Shown piece by piece: positions 58,437-64,000 of a stretch of DNA of 64,000 nucleotides. The translations under genes and the position numbers were made by a program. The notes under the pieces were generated by a model. That model saw nothing but the letters and a program-made list of their open reading frames with translations, was not told the DNA's origin and did not search any database. The DNA lies in assembly GCF_900186975.1 (NCBI RefSeq), contig NZ_LT906441.1, positions 1,860,001 through 1,924,000 on the forward strand. Direction: 5' to 3'. Numbering within the stretch: the stretch's first letter is position 1; each line of letters starts with the position of its first letter. This DNA comes from Cutibacterium granulosum (GTDB taxonomy: Bacteria > Actinomycetota > Actinomycetes > Propionibacteriales > Propionibacteriaceae).

Positions 58437-59801
58437 ATGGCGTTCGGGGCCTTCGACAGCCAGATCACCCGCCGTGGCTACGTGACCGAGGCAATGGACA
58501 CCATCTGGTCCGAGCGATCAACGGTACAGAGCTGGTACGACGTCGAGGCAGCACTGGCTCGCGTGCAGACGAAGCTGGGAATGATCCCCGAGGGAACCGG
58601 AACCCGAATCACCCAGCAGGCGAAGGCCACGGATGCCGTCATGGAACGAATTTTCTCTGGGACGGCAGGAAATCCCTTTGCCCTAGGACTTGACTGCCTT
58701 CGGCAGACCCTTGACGAGACGACCCGCCGATGGGTCCATTTCGGGGCCACGACCCAGGACATTCTCGACACCGCTCGAAACCTGCAGATCCGTGACTCGC
58801 TCGATCTCATCGATTCCTGCACCAATGACCTTCTGAAAATCACGCGACTGCTGGCCGACAGGCATGCGGAGACCATCATGGTGGCACGCACCAATGGTCA
58901 ACATGCCGTTCCCACCACTCTCGGCATGAGATTCGCCAGATGGACCGCCGATCTCGAGCGATCCCGTGAGCGCATGACGCAGACCCGGCACCGTTGCCTT
59001 CTCGTGCAGTTCTCCGGTGCAGCAGGCACATATGCTTCGATGGGGCCGCACGGCGCAACGGTCGCCACCGAGATCGCCCGAGATCTCGGGCTCACCTGCG
59101 AGCTCATCGCCTGGCATGCATCCCGAGACGCCCTCACGGAGCTCTCCTGCAACCTGGCCATCCATGCCCAGGTTCTGGCCAAGATCGCCGAGGACCTCTA
59201 CAACATGCAGCGCACCGACCTTCGGGAAGCGGCCGAGGCCCTTGATCCGCATCTCTCCGGATCGAGCACCATGCCTCAGAAACGCAATCCGTTCTCCACC
59301 ATGAAAATCACTGCCGCAGCTCGTATGGCTGCCGGTGCGGCAGCCACCGTGCTCACCAACCCGCCCGGTGACTTCGAGCGGGACCACCGACAACTCGAGG
59401 TCGAGCGCGACGCGGTTCCCCGAATCCTGGCGGCAGTCGACGGGGCCGGACAGAAGCTGTTGACACTGTTGAACGCACTGGACTTCAACGTCGACCAGCT
59501 TGCCGCCAACGTTCATCGAGAAGGAATCCTGCTCGTCAGCGAAGGCATCATGATGGAGCTTGCCCCACGCCTCGGCCACGAGGAGGCCCACGACCTGCTG
59601 CAGGAATTCTCCGCTGCCCATCGAGCCAATGGAATCAGCCTGCACGACTTCATCGACGCGCATCCGCACGTTGCCGAGAAACTGTCAGGTCTCGATCTTG
59701 ACGAGCTGTCCGACCCGTCTCGCTACACCGGTCTGTCCGCCAAGCTCTCCCACCTCATTGCCGGGGACCGGCCCCACACCGGCAACGACGTCATGGGGTG
59801 A
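58437..59801 (+). CDS. fumarase/aspartase-superfamily lyase
   Basis: A 454-residue member of the lyase superfamily, in the adenylosuccinate lyase / carboxymuconate cycloisomerase branch. HFGATTQDILDTA is conserved region 1. GSSTMPQKRNPF, with the catalytic serine loop, is the superfamily signature at about 278-289. The C-terminal domain matches the cycloisomerase branch. The exact substrate is unclear: succinyl-amino compounds, aspartate or a carboxymuconate-type lactone are possible. It ends 11 bases inside a convergent RpiR regulator gene, next to a C4-dicarboxylate-type carrier, which suggests fumarate- or succinate-linked metabolism. ATG 58437 follows gaaagg; the leader is unusually AT-rich. 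Confidence 0.8.
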   Translation: MAFGAFDSQITRRGYVTEAMDTIWSERSTVQSWYDVEAALARVQTKLGMIPEGTGTRITQQAKATDAVMERIFSGTAGNPFALGLDCLRQTLDETTRRWVHFGATTQDILDTARNLQIRDSLDLIDSCTNDLLKITRLLADRHAETIMVARTNGQHAVPTTLGMRFARWTADLERSRERMTQTRHRCLLVQFSGAAGTYASMGPHGATVATEIARDLGLTCELIAWHASRDALTELSCNLAIHAQVLAKIAEDLYNMQRTDLREAAEALDPHLSGSSTMPQKRNPFSTMKITAAARMAAGAAATVLTNPPGDFERDHRQLEVERDAVPRILAAVDGAGQKLLTLLNALDFNVDQLAANVHREGILLVSEGIMMELAPRLGHEEAHDLLQEFSAAHRANGISLHDFIDAHPHVAEKLSGLDLDELSDPSRYTGLSAKLSHLIAGDRPHTGNDVMG

Positions 59802-60654
59802 TGAACACCCCGAGGTCGTCGAACAACCCTTGCATGGCTCTGACCCTGCCCCGCTCGACGTCTGGATCGGTCGGGGCCAGGGCCGCCACCAGGGATTCCA
59901 GCAGGATGAGATAGCAGACGCGCGACCGGAAGGCGGTCGACGACTCCGAGGCCACCAGCAGGACGTGCTCGGCGTATCGACGCATCGGGGTCGAGGAACG
60001 ATTCGTGAGCAGGATGGTGGTCATGTCGCGCTCGTGGAACATCCGTAGCACGGATTCGACCATCCGGGAGTGCCGGTCGAAGACGGACGCCAACAGGATT
60101 GCGTTGCTGGGCAGATCAATGAGCTGGTGCGCCATGCGGTCGGTCGATTCCAGCAGGATGACATGGGGCCGGTAGTAGCGCACCAGCAGGCTGAAGTAAT
60201 CCAGCAGTGTGTGCCCGGTGGCGGCTGCCACGAGGTACACCGGCCGCGAGTCATCCTTCAACACCTCAACGACACGATCGAAGGCTTCGCCGTCCAACGC
60301 CCCCAGGCCAACGTCGATACTGCGTCGAGCAGCCTCCATCTTCGAGCGCCACATCGCACCCGGCGCGTCAGACTCAGGACTCCTGGTGGCGCGGTCACTG
60401 GGCAGATCAAAGTTCGCTGCCACCTCCTCACGCAGGCATCGTGAGAAATCGCGGAAACTGGCATATCCCAGTTTGCGAACGAACCGCGTCACCGATGCCG
60501 TCGAGACGTCGGCGGCCGCACTGATCTCGTCAAGGTTCTCCAGAGCCAGATGGGGAAAGTCGTCCTCGAAGTACTGGGCAATCACACTCTCCGTCGGAGT
60601 CAGCTCCTGCAAGGCTGCAAGTCGTCCATACAGATCCCCGGATTCCTCCGCCAT
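59791..60654 (-). CDS. RpiR/MurR-family transcription regulator
   Basis: A 287-residue regulator. The N-terminal helix-turn-helix (LTPTESVIAQYFEDDFPHLA, ISAAADVSTASVTRFVRKLGY) is of the HTH_6 type. The C-terminal SIS domain (VYLVAAATGHTLLDYFSLLV, MTTILLTNRSSTPMRRYAEH) normally senses a sugar phosphate or similar metabolite. It lies 66 bases downstream of the carrier gene in the same direction, probably as one operon, and overlaps the convergent lyase by 11 bases. It is the likely regulator of both. ATG 60654 has agggggcg upstream. Confidence 0.9.
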   Translation of the reverse strand: MAEESGDLYGRLAALQELTPTESVIAQYFEDDFPHLALENLDEISAAADVSTASVTRFVRKLGYASFRDFSRCLREEVAANFDLPSDRATRSPESDAPGAMWRSKMEAARRSIDVGLGALDGEAFDRVVEVLKDDSRPVYLVAAATGHTLLDYFSLLVRYYRPHVILLESTDRMAHQLIDLPSNAILLASVFDRHSRMVESVLRMFHERDMTTILLTNRSSTPMRRYAEHVLLVASESSTAFRSRVCYLILLESLVAALAPTDPDVERGRVRAMQGLFDDLGVFITP

Positions 60655-60720
60655 CGTGGCGCCCCCTGTACACGCGTCCGTCACCACGAAATCTCGTGGC
60701 GGGCTTCACCCTACCGGTGC

Positions 60721-62088
60721 TCAGATGAGCACCAGACTCGAGATCATCATGACGATGAAACCCACCAGCATCGGAAGTGCCGTGCGACGCACCACCGCCA
60801 TCGGCGAGATGCCCGCGGCACCAGCCACCGTGATGACCACCCCGGAGATTGGTGAGACCGAGCGAAACAGCCCACCACAGAACTGCATCGGATTGACGAT
60901 ACTTGCCGCGCTACCACCGAGCCCCTTGGCAATGCCTGGGGCCAGGGAGGCGAATGCCGTGAAGGACCCCACCCCGGATCCGGTGAGGAAGGTCACCACA
61001 CCGACGACCACACTGAACAGGACTGCCATGCCCCACAGTGGGAGACCAACGCCCTCGGCACCATTCACCAGGAGTTTGATAACTCCAGCCTGCTTGAGAC
61101 CTTCGGCGAACAGCTGGGCACCGATGATGAGGGAGACGACCTTGGCGAACATATTGCCCATTCCGACGAACATGGCGTTGGCGTCACCCAGAACCTCCGA
61201 GCGATCGTGGTTGCGTATCAGCTCGACGAGGATGGTCACCAGCCACACCAGCAGGAATGCCGACACGGTCGACAGCTGCACGGATTTCACAGCCAACGGG
61301 CTGAAGACGATGAGCAGGATGATCGGCAGCAACAAGAAGATGGCAAACCACTTGGGAGCCTGGCGAGCTGCCGCACGATCCTCGTCGCGATGCTCGGCAC
61401 TGTCGTCGCCACCCCTGCGATCCAGGCGACGCTGGACGAAGAAATGGGTGATGGCCACTGCAACAACCGTGGGGATCGCAACCGGAAGCTGATCGCGGAC
61501 GAAGTACACCGCCGGGGAGAGTCCCACCGTGTGGGCGGCCAGGATCTCCGTGCCAGTGGCAGGCCCGATGGGCAGGGCACTCGTCGTGGCGATGACTGCG
61601 GCACCAGCTGCGGCGCTGGCCCCGGAAGCGGTGATGATCGGCATCATGATGACGACGAGCAACATGGCCAGGCCCGCGGCGCTCGGGATGACCATGAAGA
61701 GCAGCTGCCCCAGGACGTAGGTGAACACCAGGATGAGATAGGGCTGCTTGAGCCTGGTGACAGGCCCAATGACGATACGCACCAGCGCCTCGGTGGCCCC
61801 AATACGGTTCATGTAGGCCGAGAATCCACCAGCGGCCATGATGATGAGTCCAACGCCAGTGAGCTGATCCTTCGCGATGGATTCGATCATCCCGACGATG
61901 TCGAACCAGACGCTGCCAGAACTCTCCTTGCCTTCCAGCAGCGGAACCGAAGGCCTGAGAATCACCCTGATGAGCAGCAGCAACAGTCCGGCTCCAAGCA
62001 AAACCAGCACTGGCTTGTATCTCTTGACCAGCAACCAACCGGCCGCAACCGTCACGAGCAGTGCACACACCGCCAGCACAGCTGTCAT
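60721..62088 (-). CDS. DcuC-type C4-dicarboxylate carrier
   Basis: A 455-residue membrane protein with about 12 spans. The order of hydrophobic helices, the segment ITASGASAAAGAAVIATTSALPIGPATGTEILAA and the C-terminal FLTGSGVGSFTAFASLAPGIAKGLG fit the DcuC family of anaerobic fumarate/succinate exchangers. With a fumarase-superfamily lyase and an RpiR regulator adjacent, import of a dicarboxylate or its precursor is a plausible inference. ATG 62088 has aaggag upstream. Confidence 0.8.
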   Translation of the reverse strand: MTAVLAVCALLVTVAAGWLLVKRYKPVLVLLGAGLLLLLIRVILRPSVPLLEGKESSGSVWFDIVGMIESIAKDQLTGVGLIIMAAGGFSAYMNRIGATEALVRIVIGPVTRLKQPYLILVFTYVLGQLLFMVIPSAAGLAMLLVVIMMPIITASGASAAAGAAVIATTSALPIGPATGTEILAAHTVGLSPAVYFVRDQLPVAIPTVVAVAITHFFVQRRLDRRGGDDSAEHRDEDRAAARQAPKWFAIFLLLPIILLIVFSPLAVKSVQLSTVSAFLLVWLVTILVELIRNHDRSEVLGDANAMFVGMGNMFAKVVSLIIGAQLFAEGLKQAGVIKLLVNGAEGVGLPLWGMAVLFSVVVGVVTFLTGSGVGSFTAFASLAPGIAKGLGGSAASIVNPMQFCGGLFRSVSPISGVVITVAGAAGISPMAVVRRTALPMLVGFIVMMISSLVLI

Positions 62089-62250
62089 GATGACTCCTTC
62101 GTCAACCCATCACCGTTATGAAACTTTAACTACGTCATCAACGTTGACAGAAACAATACTAACATTGCCTCAGCTGGCGACGCCGCTTTCGATGGCACTG
62201 CCGCCTCCTGTGCAGTCCGTGCCCACAGGAACCAACAACAAGGAGCAATG

Positions 62251-64000
62251 ATGCACTCAGCAACCGCGATGCGACGATCACGATCAGCGGTACATGTCCT
62301 TATCTGTCTCCTACTCATCGTGGTTGGAGCTGTCGGATCAAGCCTCGTCCAGACTGGCGGCGGCCACATCAGTGTCCAAGGCCTCATGATCCCCGGTAAG
62401 GACGGAGCAGTGGCCAGTGCCGATCTTTTCCGACCCGACACCGCAACAGCAGAGCGCAAGGCCCCTCTCATCATCGTGACACCAGGGTTCCAGCGCACCA
62501 AGGAAACCCAGATCTCCTACTCCTTGGAGCTGGCCCGGCGTGGATACGTCACCCTTGTCGTCGACCCCTACAACCAAGGCGAATCGACGTCCCAACCTCC
62601 TCACAGTGATGACCCCAGCATCCAGCCGGCCATTGATTACGTCTCGCGAACCGACACCCTCAACTACGTCGACAAGACCAAGATCGGTATCACCGGCCAC
62701 TCTGCTGGCGGTTCCCAGGTGCGTCGCATGGCTGCCGAATACGGCGCCAAGGAGGTCAAAGCCCTCAAGAAGGCGAAGTCTCCGGACTCCCCTGGTGGCA
62801 CCACGATCACGAAGGAGGAGCGGGAGAAGGCCGAGAAGCTCAACCCTATTCGTTCCGTTTTCATCTCCGGCTGGTTGCAGAAGCTGGACGCCAAGAAGTT
62901 CAAGAACGTTCGGTCCAATGTCGGTATTGGATACGCTCTGTACGACGAGGGCGGCTACCGCAACAAGAACCACAATGGCGACCTGCGCAATGCCCCGGAA
63001 GCCATCGCGGTCATCAACTCGGGCCTGCCGAAGTCACAGCACGTCAATCATGTGGTCATCGGGAAAGGCTATGGGTCAGCTGCCGATCGAACCTACCGCG
63101 TGGCATACAACGACCACACCATCCACCCCTTCCAGCCACTGACTCCCAGTGCCATAGGGTCGATGATCCAGTTCTTCGACGACACGATTGGCGCTCCGCA
63201 CGAGATGAGCACCACCAATCAGATCTGGTGGCTCAAGGAACTCTTCAACGGCCTCTCCCTCATCGCAGCGCTGGTCATGCTCGTCCCGTTGACGAAGTTG
63301 CTGTTGACGATCCCGTGGTTCGCCGGAGCCAGTACCGAGGTTTCGCCTGCCCCGCCGAAGCCCAAGGGCAGGGGAGCCGTGATGTTCTGGACGATCTTCG
63401 TCATCTCGGCCGCCGTGGCGTGCGTGACCTTCATCCCGTTGTCCGTGGCCAGCCAGCACGTCTTCTCGGCCGCGGCGAACAAGCAGAACGGCTGGTTCTT
63501 CCCCGGCCGTATGGTCAACGCCGTCGTGCTGTGGTCCCTCGTCAACGGATTGCTGGGGCTCATCCTGCTGTGGATCAGTCACTCCATCTCGAAGAAGCAC
63601 GGTGTCGAGGAGGCCAAGAGCTGGGGAGTTCGGATGAACTGGGCCCAGACCGGACGCACCTTGGCGCTGGCCCTGTTCGTCATTGTCATCTTCTACACGA
63701 TCCTGGCCGCCGTCTACGGCTTCTTCCATGTTGACTACCGACTCTTCGTGGTAGCTGCCCGCCCCCTGACGAAGCGCTGGTTCCTCATCGGACTGGCCTA
63801 CGTGCCCGCCCTGTTCCTGTTCTTCTTCTCGAACTCGTTGCGAGTCAACACCTCAATGCGATTCAACAACCAACGTCGCTGGGTCAACTGGCTCATCATT
63901 GCGCTGGCCAATTCCATCGGCTTGGCGGCCATCTTCGTCATCCAGTACGTCACCTTCTTCTCGACCGGGACGGTGTTCTGGACGACGAACTGGCTCTACG
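62251..64000 (+). CDS. alpha/beta hydrolase fused to a multi-span membrane domain, 3' end outside window
   Basis: At least 583 residues. After an N-terminal span (VHVLICLLLIVVGAVGSSLV), residues about 45-300 form an alpha/beta hydrolase: PLIIVTPGFQRTKETQISYS, nucleophile elbow ITGHSAGGSQ (about residue 152), and a late histidine (YNDHTIHPF). The remainder has at least seven membrane spans (ELFNGLSLIAALVMLVPLTKLL, VMFWTIFVISAAVACVTFIPL and others) and continues past the window edge. The hydrolase domain would face outside. Acyl-ester substrates are possible but unproven. aggag lies five bases before ATG 62251; ATG 62248 is also possible. Divergent from the DcuC-like carrier. Confidence 0.8.
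   Translation, partial: MHSATAMRRSRSAVHVLICLLLIVVGAVGSSLVQTGGGHISVQGLMIPGKDGAVASADLFRPDTATAERKAPLIIVTPGFQRTKETQISYSLELARRGYVTLVVDPYNQGESTSQPPHSDDPSIQPAIDYVSRTDTLNYVDKTKIGITGHSAGGSQVRRMAAEYGAKEVKALKKAKSPDSPGGTTITKEEREKAEKLNPIRSVFISGWLQKLDAKKFKNVRSNVGIGYALYDEGGYRNKNHNGDLRNAPEAIAVINSGLPKSQHVNHVVIGKGYGSAADRTYRVAYNDHTIHPFQPLTPSAIGSMIQFFDDTIGAPHEMSTTNQIWWLKELFNGLSLIAALVMLVPLTKLLLTIPWFAGASTEVSPAPPKPKGRGAVMFWTIFVISAAVACVTFIPLSVASQHVFSAAANKQNGWFFPGRMVNAVVLWSLVNGLLGLILLWISHSISKKHGVEEAKSWGVRMNWAQTGRTLALALFVIVIFYTILAAVYGFFHVDYRLFVVAARPLTKRWFLIGLAYVPALFLFFFSNSLRVNTSMRFNNQRRWVNWLIIALANSIGLAAIFVIQYVTFFSTGTVFWTTNWLY

Overview
The window is high-GC, densely packed actinobacterial chromosome. Gene content (LysX-type lysyl-tRNA synthetase fused to a lysyl-phosphatidylglycerol synthase, MurT-GatD, Eis-like acetyltransferase, actinobacterial LexA boxes, paired dynamin-like GTPases, DUF3618 protein) fits the Propionibacteriaceae, most likely a Cutibacterium or close relative. 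The species is an inference from family knowledge, not something the sequence states.

Layout. 1-4.5 kb: 3'-truncated gdhA, a beta-lactamase-fold serine hydrolase and rlmN. 4.6-16.8 kb: a 12.2-kb prophage remnant in the 3' part of a tRNA-Pro(UGG) gene, bounded by 52-bp direct repeats with one mismatch. Its leftward arm carries int, HicB-like and HicA-like genes, ImmA peptidase, an unknown gene, DUF3800, DUF2335 and a repressor. Its rightward arm carries a Cro-like protein, an unknown gene, a BRO-N antirepressor, a chain of tiny overlapping genes, a collagen-like membrane protein, amidase endolysin, holin and a tail-type protein. No terminase, capsid or replication gene is visible. Several prophage genes carry nonsense mutations or apparent -1 frameshifts, while flanking host genes are intact, so the element looks decayed.

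17-25 kb: lysX, an unknown gene, a Nei-type glycosylase, rpiB and an Eis-like acetyltransferase. 25-33 kb: ligA, pepN and a GH13 glucosidase. 33-40 kb: fatty-acid genes (double-hotdog thioesterase, acyl-CoA synthetase, MarR regulator) and a large FAD/Fe-S D-2-hydroxyacid dehydrogenase. 40-48 kb: ettA, an SSB, two coupled dynamin-like GTPases and a PrsW protease. 47.8-52.4 kb: tRNA-Arg, orn, tRNA-His, an ImuA-like gene behind two LexA boxes, murT-gatD (lipid II amidation) and tRNA-Lys. 52.7-56 kb: a carbohydrate ABC importer without its ATPase. 56-57.5 kb: a DUF3618 protein, bcp and tRNA-Leu.

57.5-58.4 kb has no convincing gene but holds four copies of a 75-bp nested palindrome with identical internal spacing. 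This is the most unusual structure seen. It lies upstream of a fumarase/aspartase-superfamily lyase that converges on an RpiR regulator and a DcuC-like carrier. The window ends inside an alpha/beta hydrolase fused to a multi-span membrane domain.
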